Shown here one piece after another: positions 11,320 through 22,914 of a stretch of DNA of 64,000 nt; the stretch's first letter is position 1; each line of letters begins with the position of its first letter. The position numbers and the translations under genes are program-made. Under the pieces are notes generated by a model. That model saw nothing but the letters and a program-made list of their open reading frames with translations. It searched no databases and was not told where the DNA came from. The stretch comes from Delphinapterus leucas (lineage: Eukaryota > Chordata > Mammalia > Artiodactyla > Monodontidae), in NCBI RefSeq assembly GCF_002288925.2, contig NW_022098001.1:4922163-4986162 (forward strand), written 5' to 3'.

Positions 11320-12075
11320 AAGAGACAGAAACAAATAAATAAGGCAAAGAAAGAAAAGTGGAGGATTCAGAGACAAAGGAAGCAGAAGAAAACATCCAAA
11401 AAAATAATTTAATAGTCTCAAAGATAAGGGAAGATACTGCATTCCTGAAACAAGAATAGGAAGTCTTATAAAAGAAACACTCCGTTAATAGAAGAGTTGA
11501 AAGATAAAGTTGCAAAAATCTCCTAGAAAATAGAAAGAAAAACCAAAGAGACTTTATAAAATAAGGAAGAAAAGATTTTTAAAAGAGTATCTGAATTAAT
11601 GAAAGTTCAGAAAAAGCAGAAAAACAGGAGGGAGAAAATTATCAAAGAATAAAAGAAGGATTTCCTAGGACTGCAGACTTTGAGCCACATTTTCATGAGA
11701 TTTCAAGGCACCAAAGATAAAGAGAACTTATAAGCTTCTAGTAAGAAAAAACTTAAAAACAGTTTCTAATGTAAAAAAAATCATAGAAAAAGTATTAATT
11801 AAAATAACATCAGACATTTAATAGCAGCACTGGCAAGTAGAAGACAATGCAAAAATTCTTCCACAGTTCTGAGGGAGTGTTTTTATATTCTAGAATTCTC
11901 TTTCCATCCAGATTTCCGATCAAGTATGAGGGTAGAAATAAAAAATTTTACAGATGGTAGAGATCTAAAATATGTACTACCTGCCACAGGCATCCTTTTT
12001 TGGGAAACTATTGGAGGATGTGCTCCACAAAAGCAAGGGGGAAATGGAACAGAGTTATACAAGAGAATAAAGGCA
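11320..12075 (+). mobile_element. HAL1 (half-L1) 3' portion
   Basis: The order follows the HAL1 consensus I remember: an A-rich coiled-coil-coding stretch with AAGATAAGGGAAGATACTGC and AAAGATAAAGTTGCAAAAAT, then CATCAGACATTTAATAGCAG, TAGAAGACAATGCAAAAATT and TCTAGAATTCTCTTTCCATC, ending with ACTATTGGAGGATGTGCTCC. HAL1 elements carry an L1 ORF1-like gene but no ORF2. The copy is riddled with stops and has no usable frame. A second, opposite copy lies at 52890-53950. Confidence 0.68.
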
Positions 12076-12318
12076 CACATAGCATACTACATAGCTTGGC
12101 TGTCATATATACATTATTTTATGTTATTACATATACATGATTGAGATATGTATTCTATATATAATAACACTGAATATTGTGTTAACTGAAAATTTTATAT
12201 ATCTATCATAAGAAAGGGGTAGGGAAAGTGTGAATGGAATAGAGAAAAGAGAGTTAAATCCTCAGCTCCTCTAGCAGGAAGTCTAAACTAACACTAAAGA
12301 AATCAAGAAATAGTCATG

Positions 12319-12386
12319 GTTATAAAGCAGAAACTAACACACCATTGTAAAGCAATTATACCCCAATAAAGATGTTTAAAAAAAAA
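12319..12386 (+). mobile_element. Ultra-short L1 3' end insertion (68 bp)
   Basis: A perfect 14-bp duplication AAGAAATAGTCATG flanks the insert (12305-12318 and 12387-12400). The insert holds only the last part of an L1 3' UTR (GAAACTAACACACCATTGTA, CCCCAATAAAGATGTTT) and an A tail of roughly ten. The sequence matches the L1 3' end common in whales and other cetartiodactyls. It is an extreme case of 5' truncation during target-primed reverse transcription. Confidence 0.85.
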
Positions 12387-12403
12387 AAGAAATAGTCATG
12401 TTA

Positions 12404-13129
12404 GCATGTTATTCAGAAATATGAAGGAAATTCTAAAAGGAAGGATGGAGAAAACCAAAATTAGTGATATCTTGGCATAAGAATCAGAGTTAGGAGTGGT
12501 ATTGCTATTTTTCATTAAAAGTTCGGCAGAAAAATTTACAACTTATTACCAATTTAAAGAATTATTTTAACAGTGAAAGGATAGAAAAAAGGACATCCTT
12601 AATCTCATGAAGGGTTTTTACTAAAGATATGTCAAACATTTTGCTATATTCTCATTAAAGTTAAAGAAACTATGTTAGCTCTCTCTTTCCCTTTCCTTTA
12701 CATTATACTGGAGTTTACATTCAATCATTAAATAAGAAAAAGCAATAACTGACATAGAGTTTGATAAGGAAGTGATAACCTCGCATCATTTATAAATCAT
12801 GCTATACTTATGTGCAGAAATGCAACAGAAACTCTAGGTAAATAATTGAAATAAATAATGGAGTGCATCTGTATTTCAGGATAAAATATCAGTATACTGA
12901 GGATTTTTCTGTCTCAGGACCTTAATATTTTCTATTCCCTTAGCCAGGATAAGTCTTCCTCCAAGATATTTGAACAACTTTCTTCCTCACCATATTCATG
13001 TTCTTTCCCCTTGTACCATTATTTTTATTCATAGCATTTATGAATAACCACCAATATAAGACATCTTTCCCCATTGGACTATAAGCTCATATATATGAGA
13101 AACTCTCAAACATTTGTTTAAAATGTATA
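12404..13129. other. Unassigned AT-rich sequence
   Basis: No repeat I can name and no exon. It immediately precedes an old L1M end and may include more of it in unrecognisable form. Confidence 0.35.
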
Positions 13130-13560
13130 AGGATATTATTGTGGCATTATTTTAAGTAGTATAAACTTGGAAATAGCTTAGTTGTCCATTCATGGGTTAA
13201 CTAATAATTAAATCTTATAATACTAATGTATTAGATTATTATTCAATGATTAGGTAACATTACTCAACAGAGATCTCAAACCCATAATACTGAGTAGCAA
13301 ATAGCATAGCATTATGTATGGTATGATACAAATGATGTAAATTTAAAAATATGTACACAGTCAGCCCAACAGAATGTATTCGTGGTAAAGGCTAGCATCA
13401 TGGACTGTATACATACTGTCCTCTGGTGAGGGGGAGGGAGGGGGCCTTAAAAAGAGAGTATGAAGGACTTCAACATTGTCTCTGATGTTTTAGTTCCTAA
13501 AGATGTTCTGAATCAAATATGAGTAAATGCCAATGTTTATTCACTTTGGATGGCATGTGA
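13130..13560 (+). mobile_element. Old L1M-class LINE, end of ORF2 and 3' UTR
   Basis: AAACTTGGAAATAGCTTAGT followed by TTGTCCATTCATGGGTTAAC corresponds to the late ORF2 segment of L1. A TATGTATGGTATGATACAAA segment and a G-rich GGTGAGGGGGAGGGAGGGGG piece then follow in the order of old L1M 3' ends. Divergence is high, so the subfamily is uncertain. Confidence 0.6.
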
Positions 13561-13984
13561 ACAGGTGTTATATAGTATCCTTTATACCTTTTTGTTTGGC
13601 TTGGTTTTGGTTTGATTTACAGGGTTTTTTGGTTTGTCTGTTCTTTGCCTTCAAAATTTAAGGGAAAAAGCAGAATAACAAAGACAGAACCCTGTTCTCA
13701 AGAACAAGAGTAGAAAAAATGGTACACAGAAGAAGATGAACATTAAAAAGGAGAACTGGTTAAAACCAACAGAGACCTGGAGTAAGATACAAAAGTTCAA
13801 GAACCATTTCGAGACAATTTCTGCTACAACTCCCTTGTAATAAGCAGAATCTTATCCCTTTATCTCAATCCATCAAAACATGGCAGAATGGAATGCTCTG
13901 GACCCTTAGTTTTTAGGAATTGACCTTGAGATTCTGAACAGAGGGCACACTATAAAAAGTAAAATGCTATTATGAACTGTTTCC

Positions 13985-14285
13985 TGGTTAAAACCACGGG
14001 CTGTATAGGCCCAAAGCCCACAGAATGAATCTAAGCTAGGCCGCTTCATGACTGAGCAATTTGAGATGGCTTTTGCCCTCTCTAAACCTCCGTTTCATCA
14101 TGTAATAATAATGTTAGTATTGGAGCTCATCATCCTCCTTTTCTTTCATTATAAGGGGATAATACTATTTTCCACTCTACAGCATTGTTGTGAAAATTAA
14201 ATTTGATCATGCTTCTAAAGCATTTAGCACAGTGCCTTGCTCTGTGGTAATAGCTCAATAATAGCAACTACTGTTATTACTTCAC
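13985..14285 (+). mobile_element. MIR, with an interrupted middle
   Basis: Segments TGGTTAAAACCACGGGCTGT, TCTCTAAACCTCCGTTTCAT and GCATTTAGCACAGTGCCTTG are in MIR order, but extra sequence separates the core from the 3' end. Confidence 0.65.
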
Positions 14286-14469
14286 TGCATTTAGTGAAAC
14301 CATGGTCCTTTCTTCTTTCACTGTAGCATGTTTGGTTTTCATGTAATCTGAGGACATGGCATTAAGCAGGCAATGTTATTGGAAATACATTTTGGTCATT
14401 TAAATATACCATTAATTTGTATATGCTCATTTGCACACGTGTGTAAGTAGTGGATAGGAATGCCTGCCC

Positions 14470-14840
14470 AGAATTCCTGTTCCTAGGAATATCTCTTCAT
14501 AATCACAAATGTGCGATCAATCCACAAGATTACAGAAGGAGCTGCCGTGTTGGAAAAAGATGGCCCACCCAGCAAGCTCCACCCCCTGGCCACAGCTGAC
14601 TAGCTGATCAAAGCAGAATAAGGCAGAATGTGGAGAGGAGAGACGAATGAAGCAGAAATTCAGAGAACAGAGAAAGAACCCAAATCAGATTGGCTTTAAG
14701 TTCCTGGTCAATTCATGTTAGGTTCAGCTGCAGTCTGATGTTTGAGTTCTATGTGAAACCCCAAATTCCTTACATTGAATTCACGTTTTTACTTATTCAA
14801 CTTGAGTTGAATTTCTGTTACTTATCACCCAAAAAGTTCT
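14470..14840 (+). repeat. Interspersed repeat, LTR-like, family unresolved
   Basis: Purine-rich AATGTGGAGAGGAGAGACGA followed by CAACTTGAGTTGAATTTCTG and TTACTTATCACCCAAAAAGT resembles the 3' half of a common mammalian LTR-type repeat I know but cannot name. No coding remnant. Confidence 0.38.
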
Positions 14841-15704
14841 GGTTGATATAATGTGAATACAACACAAACAAATACAGTTACTTTCCCACTTACCTATGGC
14901 TGCCAAGCAGTAAAGAGATTTTATTCATCAGTCAGATTTGTAAAACTATATCATTTATTTGCAAAGCTCTATCATGCACACATATCATCAATTTAAAAAT
15001 AATCACCACAAATCTGAAGATTGGGAGCTTTAGAAGATTCAGAAAATTAACCAACTGAGTAAGGCATATGTCTGCAGATCTTCACCTCACACAACTCTGT
15101 TAATTTAGACATCATAAAAGCACTTATATAAAATAAGACAGATTTCTTCTAGATTGAAAAAAGGTAACAGAGAAATGACATGACTTGGCCTAAATACAGT
15201 TAAATAGAGACAGAATGAAAATGAATATATTTTGTGTGTGGAGTAGATATGCTGCTAATTGCGTTCACTTGTTATCATAGAAATGACATGTTTTCAGCTT
15301 TAGTTATATGCCGCCACAGTTAATAATTGAAACACAAACACATGAAACAGTGATTTAGTGGCAGACTTTGTAATTACAAAAGTATAGTAACGGTTTGTTT
15401 TGTAAACATATGTGAAACTGCTTTGTACATGGTGCAATTAATGTGAACATAAAAATATAAGAAAACCTTACAGAAGAAATTCAGCCGTCGTCTAACTAAA
15501 GCACTGGTCAAAATAAAGCCGTGTAAAGCTTCATGGAGCCAAAGGTTTTCAAAAGCTCTTTCTCGGGACATAAACTGGTTAACTCTCTTAAAAATAGAAT
15601 GTACACTTTGAAATATACAAGTAATGTTTATTTTAGAAATAAAGGCTATGATTCTGTATTGTGAGCAGTCCTACAATTGTGTTTTAGTTTCTCTAATGGG
15701 TTGG
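14841..15704. other. Unassigned AT-rich sequence
   Basis: Nothing recognisable beyond AT-rich unique-looking DNA. Confidence 0.35.
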
Positions 15705-15930
15705 CAATGGAAGATAGTGGCTAAGTCAGACCCTGTTTTTAAATTCTTGCTCTGCCATTAACTATTTGATCATGAGCAAGACCTTCACTGTCTATGAGCT
15801 TCTGTGGTTTCTTCATCTATAAAGTAGAGATTGGTGACTAGAAGGGTTCATTTAGATAATATATCTTTTAAAAACGAGTTACATTGGTTCCCACAAATAT
15901 ATTAGGTCCTTAATAAATAATAATTATGGG
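15705..15930 (+). mobile_element. MIR
   Basis: TTGCTCTGCCATTAACTATT, GGTTTCTTCATCTATAAAGT and TTAGGTCCTTAATAAATAAT are in MIR order with moderate decay. Confidence 0.72.
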
Positions 15931-16089
15931 CCATAGATGTTTCTTCTGGATACCTATATTTGTAGGCTAGAGGAAATAGATTGTTTTGCATAACTAATTT
16001 ATAATTGTAATATATTCTGGTACTACATCCAGATGATTTTCTTTGTCCTTGTGAATTCAAATAGTCAAGGGGCACAGGCTGTAAAATGT

Positions 16090-16300
16090 AACTCTACTAG
16101 GCTCCATGCTAAGCATTTTACAGACCATCTCACTGAATTTTCAAAACAACGGTACCAAATAAGCATTACCTTTCCCCATTTCATGACTAAAAACTAAGAT
16201 TCAGAAACACTAGATATCTTAACCATGATTAAACATGGTAACTCATGAAGCTGGAACTTGAACCCAGGTAAGCCAAAACCCAAACAATTATAAAAAGTGA
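16090..16300 (-). mobile_element. MIR
   Basis: Antisense order is seen: GCTCCATGCTAAGCATTTTA, then CCCCATTTCATGACTAAAAA, then AGCTGGAACTTGAACCCAGG. Confidence 0.75.
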
Positions 16301-17599
16301 TTCTTTCCTTTATATGCTAGCTTTAATCACTTCAATAGCTTGTTCATGTGCCAGATCTCTCAAAAACATAGATTTATTCTCATATAAAATAATATGATCT
16401 GGAATAATGACATTTGCCCCAAAAATAATAATAAAAAAAGAAAAAAAGAGAGAGATTCAGGGGAATTATAGGAATTTGAATATGAAAAAAAAAGGTAGAA
16501 TTTAGTATTTGGGGTTGCCTCCTCTGTGGCCCAAAGAATATGACATCCAATTTCTAAACAACAAGCCTAAGTAAGCCCTACAGCTTCCCAGGTTTATAGT
16601 TAAGAATGTACAGGATGAGATATAATTCAGGTAGGCCAGCAACTCACTGGTCTGCCCTCACAAAGATTTAGACTCTTCACTGTTTCTGGTCCAGTCCTTT
16701 GATCCCCCCAAAAAACAGCCTCAAAAACAACATGTAAATCAAGATAGCCCCAGCCTGGGAACCATAAGTGGGTTATCTCATCATGAGAACACAGAGAAAA
16801 GGAAAACCATCAAGAAAGGAAGATGATTTTTCAGTTAATTCAAGTAAAGCACATTATTATTTTTTGACAGAGATGAATATTTAGTAAAGGAATATTTGGG
16901 GAACCTGTGAAAAACCCTTCATTTTCTTTGGTGAGCACATGCACATGTCTTAAGGCAAAAAGCACAGAAATCCCTATCTACAAGCTCTCCATTTCTGAAC
17001 ATGCTCAACAAAGTGTGCACTCAGATGGAACATCATTTAGCTTTTTCTTTCATTGGGAATGTGCTTATTAACTGTTGTTCAAATAGTTTGTAGACATAAC
17101 AGCCCTGGGAGTGAATGTGGCTTTGTATTTACAAGGTAGTCATTTGTTGTTATTTATAGTTCTTTTAATTTTCACCTTTTTACATTTAAATTTTCTTCCA
17201 AAGGTTATGATTAAAATAGGCACTACTTAAGAGAGGAAAAACTCCCTTTAATGTGGTTTTTTTTCACAAAGATTTTCAAGCTTCAGAAAGAATCTAGGGG
17301 TGCCCAATTTGTTCCTTTGTCAATTTTAAGGACATTTATAATTTGTTTTCCAAGAAAAACAATCATGGTGTCATTATGCAAAACTACGACAGAGCCTCTT
17401 TTAGCAGAGGTCATCATTCTAAACAGATGTTCTTCCTTTCATCTGTTAGTTAAATGGCTCCAAAAAAGAGAAGTAAAGGGAATTAACACTTATTTAAGGT
17501 GTTAACAGTACAAGACTCCGCTGGCTAATAGATGTTCATTTTCATATGTAATTCTCAAACTACTAATATCAGCATTATTATGGGTTGCTTCAAGCAGAA
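16301..17599. other. Unassigned AT-rich sequence
   Basis: Contains an A-rich simple tract near 16425-16455. No gene or named repeat recognised. Confidence 0.35.
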
Positions 17600-17835
17600 T
17601 GGTTAAGGGGATAACTTTACTGTTACACACATTTGGGCTTGCATCTAAACTTTATGATTTATCAGCTATATAACCTTGAACAGATTACTTAAACTCTTTT
17701 TATCTCAAATTCATTTCCTTATTTTTAAACATACAGAAAATACTAGTACACATGGCAAAAGCTTACTATAAAAATTAAACGATGGAATGTAGGCAGAGCT
17801 CTTAACACAGTACCTAATACACTTACTATTACTAC
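17600..17835 (+). mobile_element. MIR
   Basis: Decayed MIR order: TTATCAGCTATATAACCTTG, CAGATTACTTAAACTC, then CTTAACACAGTACCTAATAC. Confidence 0.68.
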
Positions 17836-17837
17836 TT

Positions 17838-17965
17838 TTCACTTCTCAGAGGGACAAAGTGAGGCATAAGACTCCACCCAGCAAGTAAGGAACAGTGTTA
17901 TTTGAAACTCGGTCTTTTTTACCTCAAAAATTAATGCTTTTTGCGCTACACTGCAATAGGATAAG
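17838..17965 (-). mobile_element. MIR fragment, opposite orientation to its neighbour
   Basis: GAGGGACAAAGTGAGGCATA, CCAGCAAGTAAGGAACAGTG and TTGCGCTACACTGCAATAGG look like the 5' half of an antisense MIR, immediately next to a plus-strand copy. Confidence 0.4.
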
Positions 17966-18962
17966 TGGTGACCAAATGCGATTTTGTGAAATATGATAGA
18001 GAAGAAAAATATTTTTCAGACTAGGGAGATGAAACTGGGTCTTTCTTCTAGAAATTACCATGCCAAGTGCACAATAGTCTCATCAAGATATTGTTACAAA
18101 TACTAGGAATTTATTCATATAGTCATGTGTCTAAAAACAATTGAGTACCCCCCCAAAGACCCATACCACTGATGGAAATCCTCTCTGAAAGAAAGAGTCA
18201 AGGACAGAAAAAACATTCCCCACGAGGGCCCCTGCAAAACACTCATCCCATTCTAATGGAGGAGAAAATAACTCATCCCTTATCAACTCAGTATCCGTCG
18301 TAGAAATGACTGATTGTAGTCAATACTCCTGCAATATGTCAACATGCCAAAAAGGATCTTAAAAACATCAATCTTAAAGGAGAAGCCAAATCCAGTAAAG
18401 AAGGTATTGTCCCTCATGATCTGTGCACAATCCATGTCAAAGTAACTATCATGTGTCTCCTCCTTCACCTCTTCTCAGCCATTATTAGGGCCAAAAAGCA
18501 TGCAGCAAGGAAAACTACAAATAGACCATTGGGAATTAAAAGAAGCATTTATGGAAAGCCTAATGTTGCCTATTTATTGGCCAAAGAAAAAAAAATTTTA
18601 ATTTTTAGAATTGAAATACAGATATTTAGAAACCAATCAGATTAGAAACCATCTGACTATTTTTCAAGATGAGAACTGGACCAGCCCCATCTTAGCTCGA
18701 CCTTCAGTGTTCAATGTAGGTCCACACACACCAACAGCACCCTCTACTGTCCAGTAACACTGTGAAAAGAGCATTGGTCACATTTTCTGAAGAAACAAAT
18801 CATTTAAATTTTTCAAATGAAAACCTTTCTGTCAAGCAATGAAAATTGATGATATATGTAGACAAATAGCAATGAAGCAAAATTGTTACTAGTTGGCAAC
18901 TAACAATCCATTCCAAAGAGAGGGGTTTCAAAAAGAGGAGGAAAGTTAAGAGGGAGGGGAGA
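17966..18962. other. Unassigned non-coding sequence
   Basis: No named repeat or exon could be supported. Confidence 0.35.
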
Positions 18963-19511
18963 TGTGGTAGCCAACCTCCAAGATTACCCCCAACGATCCC
19001 TGTCTCCTGGTATTCACATCCTTGTGTCATCTCCTCACACACTGTACCAGGTGGGTCTGTGTGATCCATATATTGGATTATAAATGACACTGGCTCCATT
19101 TTCTTTGTGACGTCCCTCTATCATTTTCTCTCTCTCTCTTACGCACACAAACACACACACACGCACAAATACACAGACACACACACTCATCCTCCCCACC
19201 CCCTCATCACTTGCTCTGAGGAAAGCCATGTGTGGGCAGCCATATGGAGGATCTCACATGGTGAAGAGCTGAAGCCTCCTGCCAACAGCCACTTGAATGA
19301 GCTGGGAAGGAAGCCCTCCAACCCCAGTCAAGCCTTCAGATGACTGCGGCCCCCGTGGACCGCTTAACTGCAACCTCATGAGACACCCTGAGCCAGAAGT
19401 CAGAGGCTAAGCCTCTCTCAGAAACTGTGTGAATTAGTAAGCTGTTAAAGAGATCCTCCAAGCTGTTAAGATTGGGAATAATTTGTTACATAAGAACAAT
19501 CAACGAATACA
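18963..19511 (+). mobile_element. MLT1-like (ERVL-MaLR) solo LTR
   Basis: The unit begins TGTGGTAGCC and ends AATACA, the TG...CA boundary of an LTR. Internal segments CTGTCTCCTGGTATTCACAT, GAAGCCTCCTGCCAACAGCC, AGTCAAGCCTTCAGATGACT, CAACCTCATGAGACACCCTG and ATAATTTGTTACATAAGAAC are in the order I know for MLT1-type LTRs. No internal retroviral sequence or second LTR flanks it, so it is a solo LTR. The bordering 5-mers GGAGA and ATAGA agree at only 3 of 5 positions. A CA-rich microsatellite has grown inside it. Confidence 0.65.
19141..19190. repeat. Imperfect CA microsatellite inside the LTR
   Basis: Interrupted CA repeats with G and T substitutions replace part of the LTR, following a CT-rich run. 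Short open frames on both strands here are artefacts of the dinucleotide pattern. Confidence 0.85.
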
Positions 19512-20934
19512 ATAGAGGAAAGGTGGGAGAACAATATGAGGAGACATGGTGTTAGGATAATCAAGTTACGACTGGAGAACACGAGAATTATTTAAGTTTC
19601 CCCTCTCATTTTTGTGCCTTTTTTACTTGGGTTTTGTCAACCTCCGTGCCCCCACGTTACATATTCTGACCTAAACGACAATATTTGTACTGAATGCTTT
19701 CTGACACAGCATTTTATTACACTGGGACAAACAAATGTAAAGAATAATGATAAGAATGTTGCTTATCAGAGAGAAGAGATTTGAGAAGTGTGTGTGCATG
19801 TTTGCATGTATGTATATATACACATTTATATTCATACATATGCACATATGCAGGCCTATGTGTGTTCTTCTCAAGTTTAGAAATGTAAAATAAAATTAAT
19901 TTCACGACACAAAGCCTTACTGTGAATTGCTCCATAGAACCCTAGCAAAATTTAATTAAGCCCAATCGAAATCCCTGCTTAAACATATATTTCACCTCTG
20001 TGAAATGTAACTTTCTTAAATGATTTGAATGGGGGCAAATAAGAGATAATAATAAGGCAGTGTATATAGATGGTCAGCTAGAGAGTCATCTTTCATTAAG
20101 GGTGAAAAGCCATGAGAACCCTGGGCTTGAAGTCCTCTGAGTCTTGGGCATCAAACCTCACTTAATTATTATCACTACAGTATTTGGGCTAACATTGTAC
20201 TCGTGGTTCAAATGTGAACATTAAATAATTGTAAAGAGGCCATCTAAGTCAAGGGTCTATGAATTTTTATGAAGGAGGGGACAGTGAGGCTAAATTGTGG
20301 AAAATTAACAAGGAAAATGTAGATACTCCTTACACATCTGGAAGAAAATTTATTATCTGTTGAGGAAAGAAAAATCCCCGCCCCTTTAATGGACTTTCTC
20401 TGGTACAAGAAACTTAAGGCTACTACTCTTTTCATCTCCTCATTACGGTGGTTTGGTTTAGGATTTCTGTGTTTGCTCAAACACCCAATGTCCTATGGTG
20501 AATATATAAGAAGTATAAGGCAAGTTTCTTTTACTCAAGGAAACCTTGATCTCATTTGGAAACCACACCTCCAGGAAGTAATCAGAGGACATACCAGATG
20601 GTATGTAATTTTTGCCTTAATTCAGTAGAAAAGGAGGTCATTGGTAGATCAGTGGTGACAGAATCCTAGAAAAAGATAACTCAGGTAGCCTCTGAAAAAT
20701 GAGTTGAACTTGGGAAAAGGAGAGAGAGGTTATTTCAGGTTAACATAGCTTCACACTACCTTACATCCCTGTCTATGAGAGGCAAAATTTCTGTGGAATC
20801 AAGATGTTCAAGTTGCTTCATCACTTTATAGAGAGGTATTAGAGCATCTTCTGAATTGTCAAGCATTGCAGCTGATGGCTCTTTACCCCATGGTTTTCCA
20901 TCGTTCCTGCTTCATCTTTATTCCACTCTTTCAC
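19512..20934. other. Unassigned sequence
   Basis: Includes an alternating TATATATACACATTTATA-like tract near 19810-19850 and a possible MIR scrap near 20115-20165. No gene recognised. Confidence 0.35.
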
Positions 20935-21180
20935 CGTTATTAATATTACTACTACTAATAATAGCACCCATCCCCATGTATTAATCACCTACAATATGAT
21001 CTATATGTTCATTTCATTTAATTCTCCCAAACATCCTATGATGAAAATTTTATTATCCTCACTTCACAGATGAGAAAGCTGAGATACAAAATCATTAAAT
21101 AACTTACCCCAAGTTACACAGTCCGTAAGTTCACATTACTGTCTGATTCCATAATTCATGCCCCTCCCACTATGTTAAAA
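20935..21180 (-). mobile_element. MIR
   Basis: TACTACTAATAATAGCACCC, ATTTCATTTAATTCTCCCAA, CACTTCACAGATGAGAAAGC and AACTTACCCCAAGTTACACA give a nearly complete antisense MIR. Confidence 0.88.
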
Positions 21181-22599
21181 CAAACACCTCCTAGTCTTAA
21201 GATTTATTTAACTATGTTCACTCTCTCTCTTCCCATCTTCTGTTGCCATCACCAGTGCTGCAGAACACAAACAAGCAAAAACACAGACTAGATACTAGAG
21301 AGGGTTTGAGCAGAGAGACAAACTCTTGCTCAAAACAGTCACAGTTGCTGGCATTAAAATGGCAGCCAGAATAGAAGCTGGTTAGAATGGAATAAAGGAG
21401 GGAACATATTTCCAGGTTTTAAGGTGGAGTTAGAAACAGACATCAGCCTCCGATTTCCTCACAATTGGTAATTACAAGAGGGCAGTGCTGTCAGAGCTGC
21501 CAGGGGCCGGAAGACCTTCACCTTCACCCATGGGGTCCTGACTCTTCACAGGAGTGAAGGTTGAAACAAGGCATTCTGTGTCAGACACCCTGCAGCGTCA
21601 GGGATGTGAATGGGGCAGCCTTCCGTAATTGGGATTTCCTTAAAAATACTGAACATTTTTCACTATTAAACACTATCTTCAAAATCCTAGGGCAATGTTC
21701 CAAGAGCTTTGATTCACCCTGAAATGATTTGGTTCTCAGAATGTTTCAATTTCTGGATTTAGCAACTCTGAGCTGTGGTGCAGAAAAATGTATTTTGAAA
21801 AATCCTTGAAGCTAAGGGCTCAGGAGAGCCAAGAAGCCAGCTAGAAATTGCAGAATATTTCATTTCATTTTCTGTTTCAGCACCAGGATTTCTGCATGAT
21901 GGGTATCCAAACAAATATCGGACCAAAGAAAAAAACAAACCATTTTACGAATTAGATATCAGGATTCAACCTTTTTTTCGTATTTATCATTTTTAACAGA
22001 AAATGAACTGCTGCTGCTGAGTGCTAATACCAGCTCCTGTATGATCTGTATGATCTGCATTCGCATTGTGCATATAAGCCAGTCTGGAGCAGTCCCTGGC
22101 ACGTACCAAATACTCCATAGATGTTAGTGGTCATTTTTATTATTAAAATAAGGAAATACTTTTATAATCTTTTCTTGCATCAAAGAAACATATATTTGGC
22201 TCTAAGAAATGAAGAAATCTCATTCTGAAGAAATCTGATTTGGGGGACCAGTTTTTAGTTCTGCAATTAACAAACTGGGTTGACCTTATTCACTGATAGA
22301 AATTCCTCTTGTCCACTTTGCAAGCAATTTATTATGATTGTGGTATTATCTCTAACAGTTACTAAAACAGCTCTCTTAAAAATTATCAAAAACTTACTAA
22401 TTGCAAAATCCAATATGCTATAGAATATAGTACTCAGTCATAGAATACAGGTATTAGAAAATACCCCATTCGAGCTTCCCTCTCATTTCACTCACAAGTA
22501 CCACACCACTACCATCTGATTGGTCCAAAATCTCTATTGGTTTTGCCTCAATTCACTTTTTCCAATCTATCTCCTCCTTTCAATAATCACTTCCTCAGC
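21181..22599. other. Unassigned sequence
   Basis: No repeat family, exon or RNA gene recognised. Confidence 0.35.
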
Positions 22600-22914
22600 C
22601 CTAGTTGGATATCTCATTATCTCTCACCCAAACAATTAAGGTTGTTGCCTAACCTATATCCAGGCTCTTTCCCTTTCAATACATCTTGAGTATTGCCACC
22701 AACATTATTTTCTGAAACAGATCAAACCAATGTCACTCCGTTGCTGGAAAAGCTTCCTTTAGGTCTCTTCCACATGCTCCATAATGTCCGACTTGCTCAA
22801 CCTATTATTTAAATTCCTTCACAACACAGCCTTTACTCACGTTTCTAGATTGAACTCTCTATCTACAGCAATTTTTCTTACTGTTCTTGGAAACTGACCT
22901 TACTTGCTTATCTT

